Shown here in pieces: positions 1 to 7,845 of a stretch of DNA of 64,000 nt (the first letter of the stretch is position 1; the number at the start of each line of letters is the position of its first letter). The position numbers were made by a program, and so were the translations under genes. This stretch comes from a bacterium (GTDB lineage: Bacteria; Myxococcota_A; UBA9160; SZUA-336), in assembly GCA_024226335.1 (NCBI GenBank), contig JAAELY010000259.1, positions 1 to 64,000 on the forward strand, given 5' to 3'. The notes under the pieces were generated by a model. It did not search any database. It saw nothing but the letters and a program-made list of their open reading frames with translations, and was not told the DNA's origin.

Positions 1-202
1 GAGGATTCGAGCGAGAAGCGGGAGTCGCCGCCTGAGCAAGAAGCGTGATCCGATCGCAGATCCGTAGATCTGCAGAGGGTCGCGCGACGCAGCGCAGGCG
101 GATGCATCGAGCTTCGCAGCCGCAGCCTCCCTGTGCAGAGGTTCCCTAGCCCGATACTGGAGCAACCATGCGGACCCATCGTCCGGCCGAAACCCAGAGG
201 GC

Positions 203-580
203 TTAGCCGCCCGTAGCCTCGATTTTCAGAAACTCGGCGCAGGCCGGACAGCGCAGGGTCACAGGCAGGCTCAGCTCCGCGTCGGCGGGAAAACTCTGCT
301 CTTTCTGGCACGCCGGGCATTCGCCGGTCAGCGAATCCACACTTTCGTGCTGGCGAAGCCGCCGAATGCTGAAAAAGACGGACGCGGCCAGGAAGCCGGG
401 TATACCGAGTACATGACCGATGGCGGGAATGAAAAGGCTGATGAAAGCCCCGCCCAGTAACGGCAACCCGATCCGCGCGGCCCGACCGATACGCTCGCCG
501 CGCTCGTATTCGATCACCCGCAAGAGGATCCGCGTGGGTTCCTTGCCGTAGGTAGAGGCATTCAAGATACGTTCAGCCAC
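203..580 (-). CDS. Small membrane protein with C-terminal zinc ribbon
   Basis: 125 aa, function not recognised. A basic N-terminal part is followed by hydrophobic segments at about residues 38-70 (LPLLGGAFISLFIPAIG and GIPGFLAASVFF), probably two short membrane passes. The C-terminus has two CPAC knuckles (CPACQKE and CPACAEF, about 20 residues apart), which together make a classic four-Cys zinc ribbon. The gene ends in the same direction as, and 10 bp downstream of, the HAD phosphatase, so the two are probably co-transcribed. A membrane-anchored cytosolic zinc ribbon could bind a partner or nucleic acid, but nothing here says which. Confidence 0.65.
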   Translation of the reverse strand: MAERILNASTYGKEPTRILLRVIEYERGERIGRAARIGLPLLGGAFISLFIPAIGHVLGIPGFLAASVFFSIRRLRQHESVDSLTGECPACQKEQSFPADAELSLPVTLRCPACAEFLKIEATGG

Positions 581-590
581 GGACGTTCCC

Positions 591-1328
591 TCAGCTTTCG
601 AGAATCGAAAGGATCTCCCCGAGCGCCTCGATCACGTGATGGGGCTCGGCGCTGTCTCCCACACCGTGACCCGGAGGACTCGCACCGGCTTCGCGAATCA
701 ATGCGGTCCGCATGCCGACACCCAGCGCTCCGGCGATGTCCTGTTCCGGTGAGTCGCCGACGAAGAGCACCTGATCCGCCGTACAGCCCGCCTTCTCGCA
801 CGCGTAGTGATAGAAACCGGGATCGGGCTTGCAGGAGCGTGCCTCTTCAGAACTGGACCAGTGGTCCAGGAATTTTCCCAGCCCGGCCCGCTCGATCATC
901 GGAATCAGATAGTCGTCATCGATGTTGGAGACGATCGAAAGCACCCGACCGCGCTCCCGCAGCGCTTTCAGCGTCGCCAGACAGTCCTCGCGCAGCTCGA
1001 AAGTCGTGGTCACCAGTTCGCGCTGGGCTTCGTGGAACCAGTCCAGAAGCTCCGGGGTCACGACGCCGCCGAGCGCCTGCGCGTAGCGCCGAAAAGTGTC
1101 CTCGAAAAGGTCGCGATGCAGGAAATAGGGTCGTGGCAGGATTGCGGAATACGCGTCCTTGCTCGCGCGACGATATTGGAGCCCGATCTCCCTGGGCGCA
1201 GCCTCGATGCCCAGACGACGAGCGGCCTCGAGCAGGAGATTGAAGGTACCGCCGCCAATATCGTTGTAGCTGAACAGCGTCCCCCCGAAATCGAAGAACA
1301 CGTGCGAGATTTCAGCTGATGCTCCCAT
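591..1328 (-). CDS. HAD-superfamily hydrolase (putative phosphatase)
   Basis: 245 aa. HAD motifs appear in order: motif I DFGGT with nucleophile Asp13, motif II VSN near residue 134, motif III Lys in CKPDPGFY near 166, motif IV GDSPEQD near 190. The second Asp of the usual DxD is Gly (DFG), a variant found in several HAD phosphatase subgroups. The helical cap between motifs I and II fits subfamily IA, such as phosphoglycolate- or haloacid-type enzymes. The substrate cannot be read from sequence. A TTGACA / 17 bp / TAGCCT promoter lies just upstream with only 8 nt to ATG, so the mRNA is probably leaderless. Confidence 0.85.
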   Translation of the reverse strand: MGASAEISHVFFDFGGTLFSYNDIGGGTFNLLLEAARRLGIEAAPREIGLQYRRASKDAYSAILPRPYFLHRDLFEDTFRRYAQALGGVVTPELLDWFHEAQRELVTTTFELREDCLATLKALRERGRVLSIVSNIDDDYLIPMIERAGLGKFLDHWSSSEEARSCKPDPGFYHYACEKAGCTADQVLFVGDSPEQDIAGALGVGMRTALIREAGASPPGHGVGDSAEPHHVIEALGEILSILES

Positions 1329-1335
1329 GGGCGCG

Positions 1336-1364
1336 CAGGCTATGAGAACCGCCTCGGTGTGTCA
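1336..1364 (-). promoter_or_regulatory. Sigma70-type promoter of the HAD gene
   Basis: On the minus strand there is a perfect TTGACA -35, a 17-nt spacer and a TAGCCT -10. Eight nucleotides then separate the -10 from the ATG at 1328, with no Shine-Dalgarno. Transcription would start at or next to the start codon. The -35 overlaps the candidate -35 (GTGTCA) of the divergent FAD reductase gene, so polymerases may compete for this 66-bp gap. Confidence 0.6.
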
Positions 1365-1380
1365 AAAGCTGAAGCTGCGG

Positions 1381-1386
1381 TAGAAT
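1381..1386 (+). promoter_or_regulatory. -10 hexamer TAGAAT directly before the FAD reductase start
   Basis: TAGAAT sits 8 nt before the ATG at 1395, and a GTGTCA -35 candidate lies at 1359-1364 (16-nt spacer). There is no Shine-Dalgarno between hexamer and ATG. This argues for ATG 1395 over the in-frame GTG at 1359, which would lie inside the -35. Confidence 0.5.
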
Positions 1387-1394
1387 CGGCCTCG

Positions 1395-2669
1395 ATGGCT
1401 GAAGACAGAGTTTTCGCAGTGGCGATCGTCGGGGGTGCTACGGCAGGGGCCGAAGCAGCCGATATCTTCGCCGGTCACGGCATTCTCACGGTGGTGTTCG
1501 AACAGAACCCGCGCCCGTACGGGAAAGTCGAAGACGGACTGCCCAGATGGCACGTTGGATTGCGACGCAAGGAATACGATTCCATCGACCGCAAACTGAA
1601 CCAGGAAGATATCCGCTTCGTACCGTTGACGGCATTGAGCCGCGACGTGTCGCTTCCCGAACTCGCCAATGAATGGGGTTTTCACGCGGTCGTGCTGGCT
1701 CACGGTGCCTGGCGCGACCGCCCGTTGCCGATTGAAGGGGCAGACGAGTTCGTCCGCAAAGGCCTCGTCTATCAGAACCCGTTCATCCTGTGGTTCAACC
1801 ACCGCCACGAGAAAAACTTCGCGGGTGAGGTTTTCGAAGCCTTGAACGACACGATCGTGGTCGGCGGTGGATTGGCCTCGATCGACGTGGCCAAGGCCTT
1901 GAACCTGGAACTCACGCTCGCCGCGCTACGCGAACGCGGCATCGAAGAAGACCTGGTAGAACTCGAAGTGAAGGGCATTCCCAGGGTCCTGGAAAGCCAC
2001 GACCTGACATGGAAGGAGCTGGGCATCCAGCCCGCCACGATCTTCTATCGCAGACGCCCCGAAGACATGCCCTTGGTGAACATGCCGGACGGAGCCGATG
2101 ACAAGATGCGCGAGAAGATCGAGAAGAGTCGCGCGCGCGTCCTCGCCAAGTCACAGGAAAAGTACCTGTTCGAGATTGAGCCCTTGCGCGCACCCGTCGA
2201 TCTGATCGTCGAGAACGAACGGCTCACCGGACTCGTATTCGCAAGGACCCGACTCGAGGCAGGCCGTGTCTTGATCAGCGACGAAACCGTCGAGGTGCGC
2301 GGTTCGCAGATCATCAGTTCCATCGGCAGTATTCCGGAAGAGATCGCGGACATTCCCATGAAGGGTGAGCTCTACGCGTACGAGGACTGGGACCTCGGTC
2401 GCCTGCCCGGATTCCCCACGGTCTTCTCCGCCGGCAACGTCGTGACGGGCAAGGGGAATATCGTCGACTCTCGCAAGCACGCGCGACGGATCGGCACCCA
2501 TGTCAGCGAGCAATACCTTCGCATCGCCGACGAAGTGAAGAAGCTGAAGCCCTTGGCCGAAGCCGAGCGAAACAGCCTGCTAGCGCGCGTGCGCGAACGG
2601 CAGGAAAAGATCGGTTACAAGGACTACACCAGTTGGATCGAAGCTTCCTGCCCACCGGAATTCATCTAG
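1395..2669 (+). CDS. FAD/NAD(P)-dependent oxidoreductase
   Basis: 424 aa from ATG 1395. It has two Rossmann dinucleotide sites: an N-terminal FAD site (AIVGGATAGAEAA, residues about 10-22) and an NAD(P) site near residue 155 (VVGGGLASIDVAKA). A C-terminal FSAGNVVTGKGN segment resembles the FAD-closing motif of adrenodoxin reductase and GltD-like flavoproteins. No CxxC disulfide pair is seen, so it is not a classical disulfide reductase. It probably moves electrons between NAD(P)H and a ferredoxin-like partner; the partner is not in the window. It converges on prlC, with stop codons 12 bp apart. Confidence 0.75.
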   Translation: MAEDRVFAVAIVGGATAGAEAADIFAGHGILTVVFEQNPRPYGKVEDGLPRWHVGLRRKEYDSIDRKLNQEDIRFVPLTALSRDVSLPELANEWGFHAVVLAHGAWRDRPLPIEGADEFVRKGLVYQNPFILWFNHRHEKNFAGEVFEALNDTIVVGGGLASIDVAKALNLELTLAALRERGIEEDLVELEVKGIPRVLESHDLTWKELGIQPATIFYRRRPEDMPLVNMPDGADDKMREKIEKSRARVLAKSQEKYLFEIEPLRAPVDLIVENERLTGLVFARTRLEAGRVLISDETVEVRGSQIISSIGSIPEEIADIPMKGELYAYEDWDLGRLPGFPTVFSAGNVVTGKGNIVDSRKHARRIGTHVSEQYLRIADEVKKLKPLAEAERNSLLARVRERQEKIGYKDYTSWIEASCPPEFI

Positions 2670-2690
2670 CAGGAAATTCGTCTAGCAGGC
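2659..2690. repeat. 16-bp imperfect tandem duplication at the convergent gene ends
   Basis: Two 16-bp units (2659-2674 and 2675-2690) match at 14 of 16 positions. Each contains TCTAGCAGG. One unit supplies the TAG stop of the FAD reductase, and the other supplies the stop of prlC on the opposite strand. It looks like a small replication-slippage duplication. Confidence 0.6.
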
Positions 2691-4793
2691 TGCAGAAGAA
2701 CACTGGATCGCCAGACCCGAATGCCGTAGCAACGCCTCGGTCTTCGGTTCGCGACCGCGGAATTCGATGAACACCTCCATGGCTCGACGGCTTCCGCCGA
2801 GGGCCAACACGGTTTCGCGGTAACGCGCACCGATTTCGGCAATCGCCGCGTCATCCTGGAGGCCAGCTTCTTCAAACGCCGAGAACGCGTCAGCACTCAG
2901 CACTTCGGCCCACTTGTACGAGAAATACCCCGCGGCATAGCCACCTGCGAAGATATGGGAAAATGAGCATAGAAAGCGGTCCTCGGGCAGTGGTTCGAGA
3001 ACCATCGTCGCCCGAGCGACACGTCGCTCAACGTCCAGATAAGTCTCCGTCCCACCGGGCACATAGCAGTCGTGCAACTCCAGATCCGTCGAGGAAAAGA
3101 AGATCTGACGCAGCATGGCACTACCCGCGCGGAAAGTCCGAGAAGCGCAGATCTTCTGGAACAGATCCTCAGGCAGTACCTCTTCGGTGTCGAAGTGTTT
3201 CGCGATTCCCAGGAGAGTCTCACGGTGATAGCACCAGTTCTCCATGAACTGGCTGGCGAGTTCAACTGCATCCCACTCGACGTTGCGGATTCCGGAGGCG
3301 AGCCCATAGTCGACTCGCGTCAGGACGTGCTGCAACCCGTGACCGAACTCGTGAAACAGTGTTTCGACTTCATTGAAAGTCATCAGCGACGGCTTGTCTC
3401 CGACCGGCGGAGTCTGATTACACACCAGATAGGCGACCGGTAGGCGCACGCCGGATTCCTGCGCGACGCTGCTGCGTCCTACGCATTCGTCCATCCAGGC
3501 GCCACCACGCTTTTCCGACGGGCGGCTATAGGGATCCAGATAAAACGCGGCGATCGGATCGCCGCCATCGGTGAGCACTCGAAAAAACCGCACGTCTTCG
3601 TGCCAGACGGGGACCCCTCCATCGGCGGGTTGTATCGTCACGCCGAACAGGCGACGAGCCAGCGCGAACAGGCCATCGAGCACCCGCGGAAGCGGAAAGT
3701 AGGGACGCAGTTCATCTTCGCTGTACGCGTAGAGTTCCTCGCGTTGCCGTTCCGCCCAGAAACTGATGTCCCATTGTCGAAGATCGCTCGCCTCAGGAGC
3801 GCTTCTACTCGCGGCGAACTCTGCAAGCTCTGCGTGTTCCCGGTGGGCCGCTTCATGCGAGGCCGCGCGCAACTCTTCCAGCAGTTGCCGGACGGCGGCG
3901 ACGTTCGTCGCCATCTTGGGTACGAGACTCACCTCTGCAAAGCTCGAGAAGCCGAGCAGCTTGGCTTCTTCGAGACGAAGCTCGAGAATTCGTTCGATCA
4001 CGGGTCCGTTGTCCAGATTGCCGCTGCTCGCACGCGTGATGTTCGATCGGTACAGTGTTTCGCGCAGATCGCGTCGCCGACTGTGCTGCAAGAACGGCAA
4101 TAAGGAGGGATAGTCGAGCGTTACGCGCCAGGGCCCTTCGTCGGCGTTCGCACCCTCTTCGCCCGCTTCGAGCGCCAACTGGGCAGCGAACTGGAGCCAG
4201 CTTTCAGGAAGACCGGCTACCTCGTCCTTGTCTCGCAGGACGAGCGCGAACTCGCGGGTCGCATCCATTACGTGGTTGTCGAAGCGGGTGGCGAGCTCGG
4301 CGAGTTCCTGCTGGATCTCGTTGAAAGCGTCGCGCTCGGAGCCGTCCAAGCCCACGCCGGATAGCTCGGCATCGCGGATCGAGACTTCGACGATCCGCTG
4401 CTGTGCCGCATCGAGCTGCGCGAACACCGGCCCATCGCGCAGCGCGAGGAGTCCGTCGTAGATGCGCCGGCTCTGACCCATGCGAACGGATAGCGCGATC
4501 ACCTCCGGTTGCATGGCCTTGTGCGCGGCCCGTAGCTCGTCGGAATTCCGAACACCCATCAGATGGCCAACAATGCCCCAGCTGAAGCCGAGTCGGTCGC
4601 CAATGCGCTCGATCGGCTCGACGAGTCCAGACCAGGTCGGTTCGAGGGAGTTCTCGAGAGCCTCGAAATCAGCCTCGGCCTGCCTGAGCAACGCGCGCAT
4701 CCCGGGCTCGACGTGCTCGACGGCAATTGCGTCGAAACGCGGCAGTCCGCTCTGGTCCAGTAGCGGGTTGTCTCTAGTTTCGTCGACGGCCAT
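2682..4793 (-). CDS. prlC: Oligopeptidase A (M3 family zinc metallopeptidase)
   Basis: 703 aa, close to the usual size of OpdA/PrlC (about 680). It is a cytoplasmic peptidase that clears short peptides such as cleaved signal peptides. The zinc motif HEFGH is at residues 481-485, followed by a downstream Glu (NVEWDAVELASQF) in the place expected for the third ligand. The N-terminus (NPLLDQSGLPRFDAI, VEPGMRALL) matches the family. It lies upstream of, and in the same direction as, nothing else; the membrane-anchored unknown at 4809 is 15 bp upstream on the same strand and may share a transcript. Confidence 0.93.
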   Translation of the reverse strand: MAVDETRDNPLLDQSGLPRFDAIAVEHVEPGMRALLRQAEADFEALENSLEPTWSGLVEPIERIGDRLGFSWGIVGHLMGVRNSDELRAAHKAMQPEVIALSVRMGQSRRIYDGLLALRDGPVFAQLDAAQQRIVEVSIRDAELSGVGLDGSERDAFNEIQQELAELATRFDNHVMDATREFALVLRDKDEVAGLPESWLQFAAQLALEAGEEGANADEGPWRVTLDYPSLLPFLQHSRRRDLRETLYRSNITRASSGNLDNGPVIERILELRLEEAKLLGFSSFAEVSLVPKMATNVAAVRQLLEELRAASHEAAHREHAELAEFAASRSAPEASDLRQWDISFWAERQREELYAYSEDELRPYFPLPRVLDGLFALARRLFGVTIQPADGGVPVWHEDVRFFRVLTDGGDPIAAFYLDPYSRPSEKRGGAWMDECVGRSSVAQESGVRLPVAYLVCNQTPPVGDKPSLMTFNEVETLFHEFGHGLQHVLTRVDYGLASGIRNVEWDAVELASQFMENWCYHRETLLGIAKHFDTEEVLPEDLFQKICASRTFRAGSAMLRQIFFSSTDLELHDCYVPGGTETYLDVERRVARATMVLEPLPEDRFLCSFSHIFAGGYAAGYFSYKWAEVLSADAFSAFEEAGLQDDAAIAEIGARYRETVLALGGSRRAMEVFIEFRGREPKTEALLRHSGLAIQCSSAAC

Positions 4794-4808
4794 CCGGGCC
4801 TCCCGTTC

Positions 4809-6395
4809 TCAGAAGGTAAGCGTGTAGGAAACTTCCTGTCCGGGGTCGAGGCGCTGGGCAACCAACTCCACCCAGCTGCGATCCGAAGCAACTCGCAGTG
4901 TATTGCGCGGTCCAAAGAGCAGCGAGGGTTCCATCGGACGAGTGCGCGTGGAGCCTGGTGGCAAGTAGACTCGCACCGTGACACCGCGTACCGTCGTGCC
5001 GCCGTCATTGCGCAGTGAAAGAGACGCGATTCCGGGTTGATCGAGCGCGAGATCCACGCGGATCTTTCGGCGGCTCAACCACCATCTCGCCAGCTCATCA
5101 CCGCTCGCAAACCAGACCTCGTGCGCCGCGAGCTCTCCAATCAGTCGCTCGATTACTTCGACACCGTCGGGATCGGCGATCCAGGCGGGATCATAGGTGA
5201 GTGAATACAGGCCACCGAGGCGCTCGACGCGAAGATACTCGTTGAGCTCGCGGCGAATCAGCGAACGCGGATCGGAAACGTCCTCATCATCCGCAGTGCT
5301 TTCGAGCAGCGGCAGCAAGACGACTTTGGACCCGAGGATGGCCGGAATTTCCGGAGCAGAACTGCGCGCGGATTGCGACGCGACAAAGAGACAGCCGCGC
5401 AGTGAGAGTTCGTTTACGACCTCTTCATCGTCCAGGCCCTCAGCGCTACAACCGCGCAGCTTCGAAGCATCGACCAGCGGAACCTCATGCGTCCGGTGAA
5501 TTTGGCGGATGAGAAGTGCAGTTCTTTTGTCCGTTGCAGGTTCGCTGGAGATCAGGGCGGCCGCAGCCCGACCTTTTGGCCAGGTCTGTAACTCCACCAA
5601 CGGTCTGCGCGCTGTATAGACGAGCGCGTTCCGCAGTAGCACCCGGGACAGGTTTCCATCCTCGATCGTCTCGGGCGCAAGTCCCAGCCAGACCACCGGC
5701 GCGTGCAGGTGATGACCGTGCAGCAATGGCACATCGGGTGGTTCGCCAGCATCGCTCGACCAGAACAGGGCACCCCTGTCCCCGCGGGCCACTAACGCGC
5801 GATGTGCGGGTTCTACCTGGAAAAACCGCCCGGGCGCGAGATTTGCCACAAGTGGCCCCCGCAATCCCACCTGCAAAGTGGGCCGGGTCTTCGGCACGAT
5901 CTCGAAGCGATAACCGGGAAAGAAGCGTTCGTGGGGCGGAATCAGACGCAGTTCACCGTGGTCGTCGACCGTCCCCGCGTTCCCGCTCAGAACGACTCCT
6001 CCGCCACTGGCGAGGAACGCATCGAGCGCGTCGAGATCCTCGTCTGAAAGCACCGTTTGCCTGGGCAGGACCCAGCTGCCAAAACGTTCGCGCAGAATCT
6101 CGGAAAGAGCCTGGACTTCGACGTCTTCAGAGTCCAGATGGGCCAGGCGCGCGGCTTCGTGCCATAGCTCGTGTTCTGGCCCGATATTTCGATTGATGCG
6201 GCCATTGGCGGAAAGTGCGATCACTGCCACACGCGCTGGTCTGTGCGGCGCGAGAGTCTCGTAGGAAAGACCATCGGGGTCCAACGGAATCACGGCCAAC
6301 AGACCCAACCCGAGAACCGAGAGCAGGACTACGCCGATAGTCGCCAGCAGGCGCACGCCGGTCTTCGAACTTTCTGATCGATTGGGATCGCGCAT
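4809..6395 (-). CDS. Membrane-anchored protein with GATase-like and degenerate deacetylase-like regions
   Basis: 528 aa, not recognised with certainty. One N-terminal transmembrane segment (about residues 16-37) would place the bulk outside the cytoplasm. Residues 90-280 contain LDALDAFLASGGGVVLSGN, like the class I glutamine-amidotransferase-like fold of DUF4350/IFT52-type proteins. Residues 285-430 (AAALISSEPATDKRTALL, GLYSLTYDP) faintly resemble a polysaccharide deacetylase barrel without its metal ligands. A C-terminal beta-sandwich (SLRNDGGTTVRGVTVRVYLP) ends the protein. It may sense or bind glycans rather than cut them; this is inference. Confidence 0.55.
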   Translation of the reverse strand: MRDPNRSESSKTGVRLLATIGVVLLSVLGLGLLAVIPLDPDGLSYETLAPHRPARVAVIALSANGRINRNIGPEHELWHEAARLAHLDSEDVEVQALSEILRERFGSWVLPRQTVLSDEDLDALDAFLASGGGVVLSGNAGTVDDHGELRLIPPHERFFPGYRFEIVPKTRPTLQVGLRGPLVANLAPGRFFQVEPAHRALVARGDRGALFWSSDAGEPPDVPLLHGHHLHAPVVWLGLAPETIEDGNLSRVLLRNALVYTARRPLVELQTWPKGRAAAALISSEPATDKRTALLIRQIHRTHEVPLVDASKLRGCSAEGLDDEEVVNELSLRGCLFVASQSARSSAPEIPAILGSKVVLLPLLESTADDEDVSDPRSLIRRELNEYLRVERLGGLYSLTYDPAWIADPDGVEVIERLIGELAAHEVWFASGDELARWWLSRRKIRVDLALDQPGIASLSLRNDGGTTVRGVTVRVYLPPGSTRTRPMEPSLLFGPRNTLRVASDRSWVELVAQRLDPGQEVSYTLTF

Positions 6396-6496
6396 CGGGA
6401 GACTCCGAGGATCTCCCTGCTTATCGGTCGCGCAGCTTCCGCCCTACAGCCCCGAGAACATTGGCCCGGACGCTTCGCGAGCACGCGGGTCCGAAA

Positions 6497-7414
6497 TCAG
6501 CGTCGAAGGCTGCGGAAGCTCTCCTTCAGGCCGAAAAGGGGCCTGAAGCCAGTACTGTTCGCGAATCGCTCGCCATCGATGGTGCACGGGTACTTGATGT
6601 AGTCGATGGCGCCGGTGGGTACACCAAACAGCCCCAGACGAAACATCCGATCCAGGACGGGACGCGCCAGGGGTTCTGGGAGCGATAGCGCAGTGGCGCC
6701 GGTTTCCTGGATCGCGATGCGCAGCGGCACCTCCCCCGGACCGCACACGTTGTACACGCCGCGCAGATTCCGCTCGACCGTCAACGCGATGGCCTCCGAG
6801 AGGTCCTCTTCGTGCATGAATTGCAGCATGGGGTTGAACCCCATCATCACCACCACCCTGCGCTGTCGCAGGTAATTCACGATCGAGTTTTCCACGTAGT
6901 ACCCGAGCGTAGGAACCGGACGCAGAATCGAAGTCTGGACGTCGGGGTACCGCCACATGAACGCGCTGGAGATTGTGTCGACTTCGACCAGATCGCGAAT
7001 CTCGGGATAATTGCGACCCGCGAGCAGCGGGTAGTCCTCGTCCATGAAATTCGGGTTCTCCGGCAGAGCTCCGTAGACGTAGCTCGTCGAGAGCACCGAG
7101 ATTCTCTTCACGCCGTGGTTTCGGCAGTGGTCGAGCAGCTTCCGCGTGCCTCGCACGTTCACATCGTGCCGCTGATCGGGCTTGTCGCGGAAGTGACGCA
7201 CGAAGCCCAGGTGCACGACCGTGTCGGGTTGTTCCTTGCGCAGTACGTCTTCAAAGCCGCGCGTCCGCACATCGACGCGATAAAACGGGGTCTCGGCGGG
7301 GCGCCGACTCCAGTTCTCGGTATCGACGCCCACCACTTTGTGGTTGCGCGACAGACGGCGGGCCAGGAGACGACCCTGGCCTCGAGCAACCCCCACGATC
7401 AGAACCTTCTGCAC
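6497..7414 (-). CDS. NAD-dependent epimerase/dehydratase (extended SDR)
   Basis: 305 aa from GTG 7414, preceded by GAGGTAGGG. The N-terminal VGVARGQGRLLARRL is a GxxxGxG NAD(P)-binding loop. VVHLGFVRHFRDKP then matches the conserved strand-4 region, and SVLSTSYVYG provides the catalytic Ser region. The Tyr-x-x-x-Lys motif is not obvious: NYPEIRDLVEVD sits where YxxxK should be and lacks the Lys. The substrate may be a nucleotide sugar or another carbonyl compound. The questionable catalytic motif makes a binding or regulatory role possible. Confidence 0.72.
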   Translation of the reverse strand: MQKVLIVGVARGQGRLLARRLSRNHKVVGVDTENWSRRPAETPFYRVDVRTRGFEDVLRKEQPDTVVHLGFVRHFRDKPDQRHDVNVRGTRKLLDHCRNHGVKRISVLSTSYVYGALPENPNFMDEDYPLLAGRNYPEIRDLVEVDTISSAFMWRYPDVQTSILRPVPTLGYYVENSIVNYLRQRRVVVMMGFNPMLQFMHEEDLSEAIALTVERNLRGVYNVCGPGEVPLRIAIQETGATALSLPEPLARPVLDRMFRLGLFGVPTGAIDYIKYPCTIDGERFANSTGFRPLFGLKESFRSLRR

Positions 7415-7441
7415 GTCCCTACCTCGTCATCGCCCGAAACC

Positions 7442-7819
7442 TCACCGCCGGGAAGCCGGCCAGTTCGGTTTGCGGTCTTTGAGCTGTGTGCTCTTGCGGG
7501 CGATGTATTCACTATCGATCGCTTTCGGGCCCCGGTACAAGTCGGCGTACACCCGGCCGTCCGCCTCGGCGTACCAGAACGAGACCCAGGGGGTTCCATC
7601 GGCTCCGTGATACGTACCGCTGATCACCGCCTCGTCATCATCGAAGCTCAGGACCCAATAGCCCAGCTTCCGCTCGGCGAGGGCATGATTTTCGATCTCG
7701 CGGGTGGGTGCATTTTCATTGTAGCTCCACACCCCAAAGTACCGAACTGTATTGGCAAACGAGTCCGGGGCGATCAACAGGACGACCAGGGTGCAGATGA
7801 GAGTCCAAGAGCGTGACAT
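7442..7819 (-). CDS. Small secreted protein of unknown function
   Basis: 125 aa with a Sec signal peptide (MSRSWTLICTLVVLLIAPDSFA, cleavage after about residue 22). The mature part is rich in aromatic beta-strands (WVLSFDDDEAVISGTYHG, WVSFWYAEADGRVYADLY) and reads like a small periplasmic beta-barrel or sandwich. No family recognised. Its start is only 26 bp from the start of a divergent gene. TACCAT lies 7 nt before its ATG with no Shine-Dalgarno, so its mRNA is probably leaderless. Confidence 0.65.
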   Translation of the reverse strand: MSRSWTLICTLVVLLIAPDSFANTVRYFGVWSYNENAPTREIENHALAERKLGYWVLSFDDDEAVISGTYHGADGTPWVSFWYAEADGRVYADLYRGPKAIDSEYIARKSTQLKDRKPNWPASRR

Positions 7820-7826
7820 GAGCTTT

Positions 7827-7836
7827 ATGGTATAAG
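7827..7836. promoter_or_regulatory. Overlapping divergent -10 elements in a 26-bp gap
   Basis: TATAAG (7831-7836, plus strand) lies 9 nt before ATG 7846. On the minus strand TACCAT (7832-7827) lies 7 nt before ATG 7819. The two hexamers overlap by two bases. No room exists for two ribosome-binding leaders, so both genes probably start leaderless or use promoters inside each other's coding sequence. The -35 matches are weak. Confidence 0.45.
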
Positions 7837-7845
7837 AAGCCGCCT

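Noticed and set aside
1-48. Possible end of a plus-strand gene (15 codons to TGA at 46)
   Set aside because: Too short to judge coding character; the upstream part lies outside the window.
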